A stretch of 64,000 nt of DNA from Oceanobacillus piezotolerans (GCF_003665065.1 NZ_RCHR01000004.1:186001-250000); one strand, 5' to 3'. Counted from the first letter of the stretch, positions 44,470 to 53,368 are shown. Notes: generated by a model not told the origin, from the sequence alone. Made by a program: numbers and translations.

Positions 44470-44700
44470 TGTGTATTGACCTGTAAAAACGTAAATACAG
44501 GAATCTGTATAAATGTAAATACAGTTTATCGTAAAAATGTATAACGAAAAAGTTAAGATTTTTAAGGTATATAAACCGTTCAAACTGAATTTTTAAGAAC
44601 TTCCTATTTTACATAGTAAGAAAGTAAGATAGAAATACAGTAAATAAGAAATATAGAAAGCATCTTACTTTCCTACAATCTTACGGATATAAACTAGATT
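44470..44700. repeat. Diverged duplicate non-coding segment, copy 2
   Basis: Counterpart of 33505-33720: repeats of GTAAATACAG type, a stub reading KIFKVYKPFKLNF before a stop, then the shared AACTTCCTATTT...AGTAAGATAGAAATACAGTAAA and ATCTTACTTTCC...TCTTACGGA motifs. The start codon present in copy 1 is lost here (AAG in its place). Confidence 0.6.
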
Positions 44701-44884
44701 TTTAGGCAAATATATTGTGTTTCTAAGTCGTATTAGTTTTATAAGTCCAAACGAATGTTCATTATAAAAGAGAACCCCTTACCTAATTCTCATTAAATTA
44801 GACAAATGGATGACTTTCTACTAAACTACCGGTTAAAAGTAGTTATTATGATAATGGATACATTATTTCGCAAACGAATATAGA

Positions 44885-44996
44885 TTAATTCTCTTCTTTA
44901 TCGAGATAGTCATAAAGTGCATTTTCGACTATATCCAACCTCGTCGTATCATTGATAGCAGCAAAAATACGAAGTCTTTTTCCTATCCCATAAAAT
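44885..44996 (-). pseudogene. Remnant B of a small DNA-binding-like protein
   Basis: Frame GKRLRIFAAINDTTRLDIVE, then NALYDYLDKEEN and stop. It is related to remnant A, with about half the residues identical. The basic-then-helical pattern could be a ribbon-helix-helix-like or ParB-accessory protein; this is only an impression. Confidence 0.5.
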
Positions 44997-45184
44997 CTTA
45001 GGGAGGAATCTATTTGCTAATCCTCCCATTATGACAAAAGTATTGGTGTAGTGGTTCATCCAGTGTAACGACGATACTTTACAACAATTATGAGTATTAT
45101 ATAAATAACAATGTTTTCTTTTGTTATTTATATTATTAATAATCTCGTCAAAAATGGTCATGGTACGAAATAGAAGTGTTTTTA

Positions 45185-45686
45185 TTATTCCGTTCCCTTG
45201 GCATATTTCAACGTCTTTCCAACCGTATAGGCAATATGAGCATTGCCAGGGATTTCATCATACACCAGCCATGGCAGGCCACCGCCTTCAGGATCAATAA
45301 CCTCAACCATCCATATTCCAGTTCGATCGCGAGAGGCGAATTTGAGTCGATTTTCGTCCCCATATGCGATGCGATAATTTCCCCTATACTTTGCAACAGA
45401 AGGATTAACTGCGTAAACGGTGGTTGCTACCATCTCGTTATGCGGTTCAGGTAAACTCAAATCGAAAACAGATGCCTTCAACTGATTGTTGGTAAAGTCC
45501 GCATAAGCTACACACCATTCGACTTCTGAAGTAATGGAAGTTTGCCTTACTACTCTGAATTGACCATTTTCTAGTAGCGTAGGATTGCTGACTTCGCCTT
45601 TTATGGGGTCGAGAATCCTGATCACCCTTACTCTTGTTTGCGGGGGAACAGTATCCCGTTTGAAAGATTTCTTGTAACAAATTCAA
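45185..45686 (-). pseudogene. Frameshifted hypothetical gene
   Basis: A ribosome-binding site GGAGGG and TTG starts at 45686/45680 open a frame (LLQEIFQTGY) that loses coding character after ~10 codons. Coding continues in another frame from about 45655 (RDTVPPQTRVRVIRILDPIK) to the stop at 45185, with GDENRLKFASRDRTGIWMVE and GGGLPWLVYDEIPGNAHIA late in the protein. The GTG at 45625 has no good RBS. The reconstructed product is ~165 residues, beta-rich, without signal peptide or membrane segment. Family unknown. Confidence 0.6.
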
Positions 45687-45725
45687 TTCCCTCCAGTTGT
45701 AAGAGTGGATTGTAAAATTCGTAAA

Positions 45726-46439
45726 CTAATTTCCGTTCATTTTACTAGCAAATTCATATGCTTTCTTTAAATATTCTTTTTCTTCTTCCGTAAATGGATT
45801 GTATAACTCAAAATCATTTACACTTGATGGTCTAACCGTTTCTATTTGAAGTGATAAGGTATCTGATAAGGTGACATGAATTTTTTTCATTAAGTCTTGA
45901 GTTTCCGGTGAATGATATGGGATTTTTTTGTTGACTAATTGCTTTAGCTCTAAAAACAAATTAAAATACGTCTTATTCATCTCTATGCGTTCTTCTGGAT
46001 TGATTAGCTCAAATTTATTAGCATCATAATGCTGTTCTTCCCAAATCATAGAGTACAAGATAAAACAAAAGATGCTTACATCTATCTCTTTATTCCCGTT
46101 AATAACAGCGTTCATCATATTTAACTTTTCAACGGTTTTTTGTATCTCTTCTATTTCCTCTATACATTTTTGCTTTTTATAATAGATTGTTTCTTTTAGG
46201 TATTCTATATCAGTGTTTTTATTTTTTAATATATCGTCAATTTCTTTTAAAGACAGTCCTAAAAACTTTAATGATTGAATTTGTTTGAGCTTATCTAAAT
46301 CCTTATAACTGTATAGGCGAGTCCCATTCTCATCGTATTTACATGGTTTCAGCAACGAGATTTTGTCATAATATCGTAAAGTCCTCAAAGTAACGTTTGC
46401 GCTTTTAGCTAGCTGACCAATAGTTAAACTGCCTTCCAT
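45726..46439 (-). CDS. MerR-family transcriptional regulator
   Basis: 237 residues. N-terminal MerR HTH (LTIGQLAKSANVTLRTLRYY; RLYSYKDLDKLKQIQSLKFL), a dimerisation coiled coil (~75-110), and a C-terminal domain of TipAS-like length. It lies 21 bases after the small DUF4870-like membrane-protein gene on the same strand, so the two are probably one operon. It likely senses a drug or hydrophobic compound. Confidence 0.88.
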   Translation of the reverse strand: MEGSLTIGQLAKSANVTLRTLRYYDKISLLKPCKYDENGTRLYSYKDLDKLKQIQSLKFLGLSLKEIDDILKNKNTDIEYLKETIYYKKQKCIEEIEEIQKTVEKLNMMNAVINGNKEIDVSIFCFILYSMIWEEQHYDANKFELINPEERIEMNKTYFNLFLELKQLVNKKIPYHSPETQDLMKKIHVTLSDTLSLQIETVRPSSVNDFELYNPFTEEEKEYLKKAYEFASKMNGN

Positions 46440-46460
46440 CTTTCATTCCCCCAGACTCAT

Positions 46461-46781
46461 TTATTTCCTGATATAAGGAATCGAAATAAAATACGTATGT
46501 GATTGATTCCGAGCTATTCTAATCATTGCACTTACTATAAAAATCAATTCCACAACTAAGACAACATATATTATTTTAGTGTACCAAGAAGGTAAAAAGT
46601 AGCTTATAAAGAAAAATGGAAATATAGTGAGATGAAAATTCAAAGCTTTCCTGCTCGACTCTCGATAAAATGGATTTTTTTTATATAATAAAAACATGAT
46701 GAGGGGTGGAAAAAAACCTAAAATTAGCGAGATGCCAAGCATGAGCTGAACGATAAATATTTCTCTTCTTGATTGATTCAT
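46461..46781 (-). CDS. DUF4870-like small membrane protein
   Basis: 106 residues with three hydrophobic helices. The pattern PPLIMFLLYKKNPFYRESSR / KALNFHLTIF is typical of DUF4870-like proteins (conserved N-H after the first loop). RBS GAAAGGAAAGAGG. First gene before merR. It resides in the cytoplasmic membrane; function unknown, possibly associated with stress or drug exposure because of its MerR partner. Confidence 0.75.
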   Translation of the reverse strand: MNQSRREIFIVQLMLGISLILGFFPPLIMFLLYKKNPFYRESSRKALNFHLTIFPFFFISYFLPSWYTKIIYVVLVVELIFIVSAMIRIARNQSHTYFISIPYIRK

Positions 46782-46906
46782 ACATTCCTCTTTCCTTTCT
46801 TTTTATCTCATTATAAGGGGTTAACCCGAGGTCAGGGGCAAGGGAAATTTTAATTTTTAATTTTTATTTACAAAAGGAATTATTTTGTGATGAAGGAATT
46901 TTTCTA

Positions 46907-47056
46907 ATGATGGATGAAAATAGAGCACAGATTATAATTGTAAAAGGCAAAGACTTTTCTATCGAAAGAAATAAATTAAAAATGAATGAATTGGCACAGT
47001 ACCCTCCTGCGCTTACGGGGAATCAAGGATTCTTTATAAGTTGCTCATTCCTTTGA
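46907..47056 (+). CDS. Small hypothetical ORF, 49 aa
   Basis: TGAAGGAA eight bases before ATG 46907 (second ATG at 46910). Product begins MMDENRAQIIIVKGKDFSIE and ends FFISCSFL. Possibly the 5' remnant of a longer gene, because the last ~15 residues look non-native. Its transcript would end at the terminator at 47064. Confidence 0.35.
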   Translation: MMDENRAQIIIVKGKDFSIERNKLKMNELAQYPPALTGNQGFFISCSFL

Positions 47057-47063
47057 TAATACA

Positions 47064-47107
47064 AAAACACTCACTAATATGGATGAACCAATATTAGTGA
47101 GTGTTTT
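47064..47107. terminator. Strong bidirectional terminator after the symporter gene
   Basis: Perfect 17-base stem AAAACACTCACTAATAT/ATATTAGTGAGTGTTTT with 10-base loop. Terminates the symporter transcript (minus) and the small ORF (plus). Confidence 0.9.
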
Positions 47108-47123
47108 CTTAAGTATAAAAGGA

Positions 47124-48383
47124 TTATGAAGCTTGCTCCATCTCTTCTTCAACCGGAGGGTTAAATTGACCTTCCCATTTAGCGATAACAATCGCTGCTA
47201 TGGAGTTACCTACTACGTTAACTGCAGTCCGTCCCATATCAAGAATACGGTCGATACCTGCTATAAATGCTAACCCTGCAGCTGGTAAACCAATCGTACT
47301 AAATGTAGCTAATAGAACGACAAAGGATACTCCAGGTACTCCGGCCATCCCTTTTGATGTGACCATCAAGACTAACATCAGTGTAATTTGTTCCACAATA
47401 GTTAGTTCGATGCCATACATTTGAGCAACAAATAATGCTGCAATTGCTTGGTATAACACTGATCCGTCCAGATTAAAGGAGTAACCGGTTGGAATAACAA
47501 ACGTTGCGATGTGTTTCGGACTTCCAGCTTGCTCCATTTTATCCATAATTCTTGGAAGTACGGTTTCTGAACTTGAAGTGGAGAATGCTAAAAGTAATTC
47601 TTCTTTTATCATTTTTATTAACTTAAAAATACTAAATCCAACGATTTTGGCCATCAGCCCTAATATGACAATAACAAAGAAGATCATTGTCCCATATACC
47701 GTAAGTGCTAACTTACCTAAAGGAATAAGGGATGTGAAACCATATTTGGAAATCGTTACACCAATTAATGCAAAGACACCAATTGGAGCATATTTCATAA
47801 AAAGATTCGTAACATAGAACATGGCATGTGCCATACCTTCGAAGAATCGCAGTACTGGTTTTCCTTTCTCCCCAATCGCTGCAATTCCTATACCAAATAC
47901 GACAGCAAAGAAGATAATTGCTAGCATATCCCCTTCCACCATAGCTTGAATTGGATTGGTAGGAACAATATGAAGGAGTGTATCAGCGATAGATTTTCCT
48001 TCTTGTTCTTCCGATGTGTCTACATAGTTAGAAATATCACTTTGCTCCAGCTCGTCCATATTTAGACCAGCACCAGGCTGAAATATATTGGCAGAAATAA
48101 GGCCGACAGCGATCGCTATCAAAGTCATACCGATAAAATAAGTTAATGATTTTGCTCCCAGCTTACCAACAGATTTAATATCACCGACACCTGCAATAGC
48201 TACAATGATACTGGATAGTACAATTGGAACAACAATCAATTTAATTAATCGAATAAAAAGATCCCCAAATGGTTGTAAGATACTTTGTGCTGTTTCACTT
48301 CCATAAAAAATACCACCGACAATAATACCTAAAATAAGACCGATAAAAATTTGACTAGCTAAACTTAATCTGAATTTCCTCAT
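47124..48383 (-). CDS. gltP: Dicarboxylate/amino acid:cation symporter (GltP/GltT type)
   Basis: 419 residues, DAACS family with eight helices and two re-entrant loops. The serine-rich motif LAFSTSSSETVLPRIMDKME and the NLDGSVLYQAIAAL and SKGMAGVPGVSFVVLLATF segments define glutamate/aspartate (or C4-dicarboxylate) transporters coupled to Na+ or H+. It is preceded by a c-di-AMP riboswitch, so uptake is probably reduced when c-di-AMP is high. GltP and GltT cannot be separated from sequence alone. Confidence 0.9.
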   Translation of the reverse strand: MRKFRLSLASQIFIGLILGIIVGGIFYGSETAQSILQPFGDLFIRLIKLIVVPIVLSSIIVAIAGVGDIKSVGKLGAKSLTYFIGMTLIAIAVGLISANIFQPGAGLNMDELEQSDISNYVDTSEEQEGKSIADTLLHIVPTNPIQAMVEGDMLAIIFFAVVFGIGIAAIGEKGKPVLRFFEGMAHAMFYVTNLFMKYAPIGVFALIGVTISKYGFTSLIPLGKLALTVYGTMIFFVIVILGLMAKIVGFSIFKLIKMIKEELLLAFSTSSSETVLPRIMDKMEQAGSPKHIATFVIPTGYSFNLDGSVLYQAIAALFVAQMYGIELTIVEQITLMLVLMVTSKGMAGVPGVSFVVLLATFSTIGLPAAGLAFIAGIDRILDMGRTAVNVVGNSIAAIVIAKWEGQFNPPVEEEMEQAS

Positions 48384-48473
48384 AGTTTACCCTACCTTCT
48401 TGATGATTTTAAAAAACAGTGCATAGGCAAGGAGAACAAGATGACTAGAATATATAATTGAATTCAAGAATAT

Positions 48474-48521
48474 TAGAAAAACTAACAATCGCTCGTTCCT
48501 TAGCGACTATAAGTTTTTCTT
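48474..48521 (-). terminator. Expression-platform terminator of the c-di-AMP riboswitch
   Basis: Minus strand: AGAAAAACT...AGTTTTTCT with an inner AGTCGCT/AGCGA stem, then AATATT. It lies between the aptamer and the symporter start codon. Confidence 0.65.
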
Positions 48522-48608
48522 ATTATTTCTCACGTAAAAAAAGACACGGGCAGTGTCGTTTGACTGTATTCTCTCATATTTTCCTAGACTCATTTTGTTT
48601 CCTCTTGA

Positions 48609-48738
48609 ACGCTGACGAGGTTAGCTTTCGGGTTAGGACTCAGGGGAAACTAGAAGCCCATCTTTTTAGAAGATTCACCCGTGCGGAATTTCCGCTATTA
48701 TATTGGGTCCCCCGCTCTTAAAGAACAAGATTAAGCGA
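48609..48738 (-). ncRNA. ydaO-yuaA type c-di-AMP riboswitch
   Basis: Read on the minus strand the leader contains the class hallmarks in order: CGCTTAATC, AGAGCGGGGGACCCAA, GCACGGGTGAATC, a variable hairpin with GGGC, TGAGTCCTAACCCG, and AAGCTAACCTCGTCAGCG closing P1. Known members bind c-di-AMP and switch genes for K+ and osmolyte transport or cell-wall hydrolases off. The 87-residue plus-strand ORF at 48458 is only the reverse of this RNA. Confidence 0.92.
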
Positions 48739-49030
48739 AGTAATATAGCATTACTTAATAAGTATTTTACTCTATAAGAAATATTCTTGTAAATAGTTTT
48801 CTATTTCCAAATGCATTATCTTTGCATCACGCCCTAGATTACTAGTAATAAATATTATTACTTTCATGGTTTGTGTTTCGCTTCATGATCCTTGATGTTG
48901 AGTTTTTTCTAAAAATAAGAAAAAAGTAAAAAATTATCTAATATTTACAAAAAGTTTCTATATAATGGATATAGAATAGGCACAACATATTCAGGCGGTG
49001 CCTCAAAATTAAAAGGAGGAGAAACAGTCC

Positions 49031-49501
49031 ATGCCTAGTGAAAATGAGGTTCTATTAGATAAAGAGAACCAAATCGACCCAGAAAGAAAGACGGAAAGAA
49101 AAGAAGGTGAGCCGACTTCTGCTTTTAAAGGGGCTTCATGGGCAGCCCTCTTAATAGGGATTGCAGCCTATCTCATCGGTTTATTTAATGCTGCGATGCA
49201 ATTAAACGAAAAAGGGTATTATTTTGCTGTTTTAGTATTTGGGCTATATGCAGCAGTCTCCCTGCAAAAAGCAGTAAGAGACAAAGAGGAAGGAGTTCCA
49301 GTTACTAGTATTTATTATGGCATTAGTTGGTTAGCACTTATCATATCTATTTCATTAATGGGAATTGGACTATACAATGCAGGAAGTATCGTTTTAAGTG
49401 AAAAGGGTTTTTACGGAATGGCGTTTGTTCTCAGCTTATTTGCTGCAATCACCGTTCAGAAAAATATAAGAGATACGCAGAGAGCGAGAGAAAGAGATTA
49501 A
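49031..49501 (+). CDS. YiaA/YiaB two-helix domain membrane protein
   Basis: 156 residues: an acidic, disordered N-terminus (~1-30), then two YiaAB repeats (~35-85 and ~95-150). The repeats read [20 protein letters not shown] ... [21 protein letters not shown] and [20 protein letters not shown] ... [21 protein letters not shown], four membrane helices in all. A duplicated repeat like this is typical. The family function is unknown. RBS AAAAGGAGGAG; own terminator. Confidence 0.88.
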   Translation: MPSENEVLLDKENQIDPERKTERKEGEPTSAFKGASWAALLIGIAAYLIGLFNAAMQLNEKGYYFAVLVFGLYAAVSLQKAVRDKEEGVPVTSIYYGISWLALIISISLMGIGLYNAGSIVLSEKGFYGMAFVLSLFAAITVQKNIRDTQRARERD

Positions 49502-49502
49502 G

Positions 49503-49528
49503 AAAACCTTGGGGGCTTCCCAAGGTTT
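49503..49528 (+). terminator. Terminator of the YiaAB gene
   Basis: AAACCTTGGG-ggct-TCCCAAGGTTT, a stem of ~10 bases, followed by CCTTATT. Confidence 0.7.
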
Positions 49529-49584
49529 CCTTATTCGAGAAAATACTTTTTAATTTTGTTTCGCAATCGATCACATGAAGCACT

Positions 49585-50235
49585 CTATTTCTTTTTCTGA
49601 CGATATAAATCAAGGCTTTTATAGCCTTGTGACAAAATATCTATCATTTGTGCCTGTCTTTTTTCTCTTGTTTTTGGTTGCTTTGCAGAAAATACGTAAC
49701 GGGCCCAGCCTTTTTGATACCCTGATGTTAATTCTTTATAAAATTGGAGCTCATTTGGATAGTCTATAAGCAAGCTTTCAATATCTGCTACCCGATCCTC
49801 ATAATCAGCTACACGCTGACTCGCCGGCGAGGACTTTTGAGGCTTCCTTTTTTCCCGCTTTAAGCCAACTACTGTGAAGACGTCATCCATACTCACCATG
49901 CGGGAAAACTTCAAACTGCTCTCTCCCACATAGCCATCTTCACCGACTTTCATGGCTGGAAAGATTTCATCTCGATGAACAAAAGTGCTGTACCGCTTAT
50001 TCCCTTTTTTAGGATAGGCAAAAAATAGGTAGCCTTTTTCAAGTAAGTGGTCTCCTTGAATGATTCTTTCCGTATGGCTGACCATGTCATTAACCGTTTC
50101 TACAAAGATAAATATCGCATCGTGAGCTCCTGACAACGCCGTTCCGTAATCAGTAAATATATGATAATCACTCGGCTGATGAAGAACAGCCATGTTTTCA
50201 TATTTTTTCAGATTTAATTTGTCAATTATAGTCAT
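49585..50235 (-). CDS. YdeI/OmpD-associated-type or related hypothetical protein
   Basis: About 216 residues from ATG 50235, with GAGGGGGATGTT upstream. The N-terminal half (KYENMAVLHQPSDYHIFTDY ... HDAIFIFVETVNDMVSHTER) resembles a DUF-type small-molecule/RNA-binding fold. The C-terminal ~60 residues (FYKELTSGYQKGWARYVFSA, KQPKTREKRQAQMIDILSQG) match the bacteriocin-protection YdeI/OmpD-associated signature (GW.RYV..AK...TR..R). It is cytoplasmic; function unknown. Neighbours are unrelated. Confidence 0.75.
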   Translation of the reverse strand: MTIIDKLNLKKYENMAVLHQPSDYHIFTDYGTALSGAHDAIFIFVETVNDMVSHTERIIQGDHLLEKGYLFFAYPKKGNKRYSTFVHRDEIFPAMKVGEDGYVGESSLKFSRMVSMDDVFTVVGLKREKRKPQKSSPASQRVADYEDRVADIESLLIDYPNELQFYKELTSGYQKGWARYVFSAKQPKTREKRQAQMIDILSQGYKSLDLYRQKKK

Positions 50236-50556
50236 AACATCCCCCTCTATTCGCACATTTTCAAATATTACCATCCTAATTTTATCCTAAAACCATATCT
50301 TGTAGTCAATAGAATGTGGAAAGTGAGTTAAAAATATATTTTTATAGAGATGGTAATGTCCCTTCTAAATCGCTAAATCGACCTGCTTATTCACAAAATA
50401 GATATTCAGTCCTTTATATGTATTGTTAGAAAAAGTATAAGGGAAGTAGTTGGAAATTCAAAGAATAGATTGAGGTGGCTATACTCTTGCCATTTTTTTA
50501 CATGCTTTACTTCCCCAAAGAAGTGATCGAATTATGCACTTGCCTGGACAATAAAA

Positions 50557-50583
50557 AAGGCCTTCATCATTTAGAAAGGCCTT
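50557..50583 (-). terminator. Terminator of DUF1259 gene copy 1
   Basis: Minus strand AAGGCCTTtctaaatgatgAAGGCCTT followed by TTTTATT. The remaining bases of 50236-50556 hold no visible gene. Confidence 0.8.
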
Positions 50584-50592
50584 ATCTGTTCT

Positions 50593-51003
50593 TTAGAAGA
50601 ATCTGAGCCCTACTTCTCTTGCTGCATCAATACTTCTTCTAGCAAACTCAAACGGACTCAATCCAACATTTTCCCAATGCATGTACATTAACCTTGGTTG
50701 TTCAAACAGCCAATGGTTATGAAATGCTGTTACGATAAGTCCTCTTTTACGTAAAGCATCAAGCATTGGATTAACTTCTTTTTGAAGGAGTACCGATTCA
50801 CCTAAGTTTAGTCCATTATTTTCAAAGGACAACATAAATGGAAGTGCTAATGGAGATAAAGTGCGACGACCTAAAATGGTTGCATGGATATCTCTAAGAC
50901 GCATAACTACGCAAGGATTCGATTGAATAACTTCACCACCGATAATATCTGCAAGTCTTTGACAATTTGAACGAGGCTCTCTTTCAAATTCTCTTCCGCT
51001 CAC
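50593..51003 (-). CDS. Single-domain DUF1259 (LppY/LpqO-like) protein, copy 1
   Basis: 136 residues. CQRLADIIGGEVIQSNPCVV, TLSPLALPFMLSFE, and ALRKRGLIVTAFHNHWLFEQ followed by PRLMYMHWENVG are the core motifs of DUF1259, with HNH and HW suggesting a metal or ligand site. Usual LppY/LpqO proteins are about twice as long and exported; this protein has one domain and no signal peptide. Nearly identical to the gene at 51248 (tandem duplication, including the promoter). Function unknown. Confidence 0.85.
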   Translation of the reverse strand: MSGREFEREPRSNCQRLADIIGGEVIQSNPCVVMRLRDIHATILGRRTLSPLALPFMLSFENNGLNLGESVLLQKEVNPMLDALRKRGLIVTAFHNHWLFEQPRLMYMHWENVGLSPFEFARRSIDAAREVGLRFF

Positions 51004-51090
51004 TTAAACCACCTCCTTTTCACTAGATAGTGTATTCGGAGATGATAGACAAGTGTAGACGAGTTACCGATGGCAGAACCCCTTTTATCT
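51001..51090 (-). promoter_or_regulatory. Duplicated upstream region of DUF1259 copies (also at 51662-51750)
   Basis: AACCACCTCCTTTTCACTAG (plus strand, the Shine-Dalgarno complement) and TAGTGTATTCGGAGATG...AGACAAGTGTAGACGAGT recur almost unchanged upstream of the second copy. The ribosome-binding site AAAAGGAGGTGGTTTAAGTG is identical in core. Preservation of ~85 bases shows that the promoter was duplicated with the gene. Confidence 0.7.
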
Positions 51091-51202
51091 GTCTTTTCGG
51101 TACAAATCATACGATAGAACAAAGGCGCTGGAGCTGGACGTGGATTTTTTTATCATAAGAATTATCCACAGGTCATTCATTTTTATCATTTCTTAGACTA
51201 TA

Positions 51203-51228
51203 AAAAAGTCGATATTTATCGACTTTTA
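51203..51228 (-). terminator. Terminator of DUF1259 gene copy 2
   Basis: AAAAGTCGAT-att-TATCGACTTTT, a perfect stem of ~10 bases ending in Ts on both strands. Confidence 0.8.
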
Positions 51229-51247
51229 ACTGGCCTTAAATAATATA

Positions 51248-51664
51248 TTATACAAATCTAAGGCCTGCCTCTTTTGCTGCTTCAAAACTTTTTCTAGCAA
51301 ATTCGAATGGACTCATTCCAACGTTTTCCCAGTGCATATACATTAACCGGGGTTGTTCAAACAGCCAATGATTATGAAGTGCTGTTACGATAAGTCCTCT
51401 TCTTCGTAATGCATCCATCATTGGATCTGCCTCTTTTTGAAGGAGGACCGTTTCACCTAGATTAAGTCCATTTCTTTCAAAGGATAACAAAAATGGAAGA
51501 GCAAGTGGAGATACAGTGCGACGACCTAAAATAGTTGCTTGGATATCTCGAAGACGTATAATCGTACAAGGATTCGATTGGACAACTTCACCGCCAATAA
51601 TATCTGCAAGTCTTTGACAAGTTGAACGAGAATCGAACCTGTGATCTGATTCTCTTTTATTCAC
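51248..51664 (-). CDS. Single-domain DUF1259 (LppY/LpqO-like) protein, copy 2
   Basis: 138 residues, about 85% identical to copy 1 by eye. Differences concentrate at the N-terminus (RESDHRFDSRSTCQRLAD against REFEREPRSNCQRLAD) and C-terminus. All HNHW, PRLMYMHW and LALPFLLSF motifs are kept, so both copies are probably functional. It has its own terminator and promoter. Located 109 bases downstream of the GMC oxidoreductase stop codon on the same strand. Confidence 0.85.
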   Translation of the reverse strand: MNKRESDHRFDSRSTCQRLADIIGGEVVQSNPCTIIRLRDIQATILGRRTVSPLALPFLLSFERNGLNLGETVLLQKEADPMMDALRRRGLIVTALHNHWLFEQPRLMYMHWENVGMSPFEFARKSFEAAKEAGLRFV

Positions 51665-51772
51665 TTAAACCACCTCCTTTTTACTAGATAGTGTATTCGG
51701 AGATGTTAGACAAGTGTAGACGAGTCACCGAAGGCAACCCCCCTTATATTCCAAAACTAAACTAATATTTTA

Positions 51773-53368
51773 TTATTCTAGACGATACTCCCTAATTAAA
51801 TGTCTTGCAATAATATGCCCAATAAGGAATGCAGTTGCAGACGTGTTACCATCAACTGTAAAAGGTATAATCTGTGCATCAGCAACCATTAAATGATGGA
51901 CTCCATGGACATTGCCATACCGATCTACTACACCGCCATGATGAATGGGAGCCATACGAAGAGAGCTTTGTTGATGGTGATTATGATCAAAATTTTCCTT
52001 AATAAAGTTTTCAAGTTCTTCATCATTTTCAATGGTTTCAAATGTTGGATTGACAAGCTGATAATTTTTGTCAATTTTTGAAAGTTGCTCCGCAATACCT
52101 TTAATATAAACTCTGTAAATGGCTTTTATTGCTTCTAAGTCATAGTCATTTTCTAAGAAGCCTTCATCTGCGAGGACTATTTTCAATGGATCATTATTTT
52201 GTATTTTAATCGATCCTCGACTTTTTGGTTGCAAAAATATAATAACAATATTTAATTTGCCTTCCGATACAATCCCAACTAGTTGAACTCCTCGTCGACG
52301 ATTATTATTCCTATTAAATGGATTTGGTAAAAAGGCACCTCCTGTATAAAGGGAAAATGGATCATTTTGAAGCTGTGGAAGATCCTTTTGATTAACGGAA
52401 AACGTAGCGGTGTTTAGGGTGTGATTCGTCAAATATTTCCCTACATTTGGATTGTTAATAACAACAGGAATACCGGCCTGACGCAGGTCATGTGATGGTC
52501 CGACTCCAGATAACATTAACAGGTGGGCACTGTTTATACCTGCTGATATAATTACTCTGTTACGGGCAAAAGCTTTAACCTTTCTACCTTCTTTTAAAAA
52601 TTCGATCCCTATTGCCGTTTTCTCCCTAAATAAAAGACGAAGAGCCGTTGACTTATAAATCACCATTAATTTACGTCCATTCACCCCATGTCCTTCAGGA
52701 GTTATAATGTCTGAAGATAAAAATGCAGTAGAAGAACTTTCACGCTGTCCATTATTTTTTTGAAATAGTTGCCATCGAGTGAAAGGTCCAATCGGAGTTC
52801 TTGGATCGTTATAGTCTAGAATTCGATTAAAACCTGTCGCTTGTTCCATCGCTAGAACTAATTTTTTTGTCATATCTGGTGGATTGTTAGGAGCTTGCCT
52901 GATATTTAATCGACCATTAAATCCATGGAATTCAAGACTATTTGTTATACCATGGAAATTTTCTAACTGTTTAAAGCTACGTATTGCTTGTTCAGGTGAC
53001 CACATGGAACCTAAAAGCCGGTCCCATTCTTTTAAAACAGCTGGTGTGGGTCTAACATATTGTTCACCATTTATGGAAGATCCTCCCCCAGAGAGCCGCC
53101 CCGTAGTCCATTCAAAAGTTCGATCATTTACCTCTGGTTGAGGTACTCCTTCCCCTTGCCAAAAATATTCTGGAAAAAATTCGTCTTCTAATTCGAGAGC
53201 AAATCTAGAATCTCGAATTGGTCGGTCTCTATCATTGTTTTCTCCTGCCTCAAGGACTAAAACTGAAGTTTTTTTATTATCTGTTAGAGTTTTAGCTAGA
53301 ACTGCACCAGCTGGTCCAGTTCCAACAACTATAAAATCATACATTTTCTTTGAATAACTAGAATCCAT
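51773..53368 (-). CDS. GMC-family FAD-dependent oxidoreductase
   Basis: 531 residues from ATG 53368 (RBS AAAGGAGAAAGC). FAD-binding Rossmann motif VVGTGPAGAVLAKTLTDNKK, GMC signatures TGRLSGGGSSINGEQYVRP and GINSAHLLMLSGVGPSHDLR. The C-terminal catalytic His/Asn region is NHHQQSSLRMAPIHHG and VDGNTSATAFLIGHII. It oxidises an alcohol (choline-, glucose- or fatty-alcohol-like) with FAD; the substrate is unknown. No signal peptide. Located next to the duplicated DUF1259 genes, which may be partners. Confidence 0.88.
   Translation of the reverse strand: MDSSYSKKMYDFIVVGTGPAGAVLAKTLTDNKKTSVLVLEAGENNDRDRPIRDSRFALELEDEFFPEYFWQGEGVPQPEVNDRTFEWTTGRLSGGGSSINGEQYVRPTPAVLKEWDRLLGSMWSPEQAIRSFKQLENFHGITNSLEFHGFNGRLNIRQAPNNPPDMTKKLVLAMEQATGFNRILDYNDPRTPIGPFTRWQLFQKNNGQRESSSTAFLSSDIITPEGHGVNGRKLMVIYKSTALRLLFREKTAIGIEFLKEGRKVKAFARNRVIISAGINSAHLLMLSGVGPSHDLRQAGIPVVINNPNVGKYLTNHTLNTATFSVNQKDLPQLQNDPFSLYTGGAFLPNPFNRNNNRRRGVQLVGIVSEGKLNIVIIFLQPKSRGSIKIQNNDPLKIVLADEGFLENDYDLEAIKAIYRVYIKGIAEQLSKIDKNYQLVNPTFETIENDEELENFIKENFDHNHHQQSSLRMAPIHHGGVVDRYGNVHGVHHLMVADAQIIPFTVDGNTSATAFLIGHIIARHLIREYRLE

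Noticed and set aside
48458-48721. An 87-residue plus-strand reading frame
   Set aside because: It lies antisense to the c-di-AMP riboswitch and its terminator; codon use and sequence reflect the RNA structure, not a protein.
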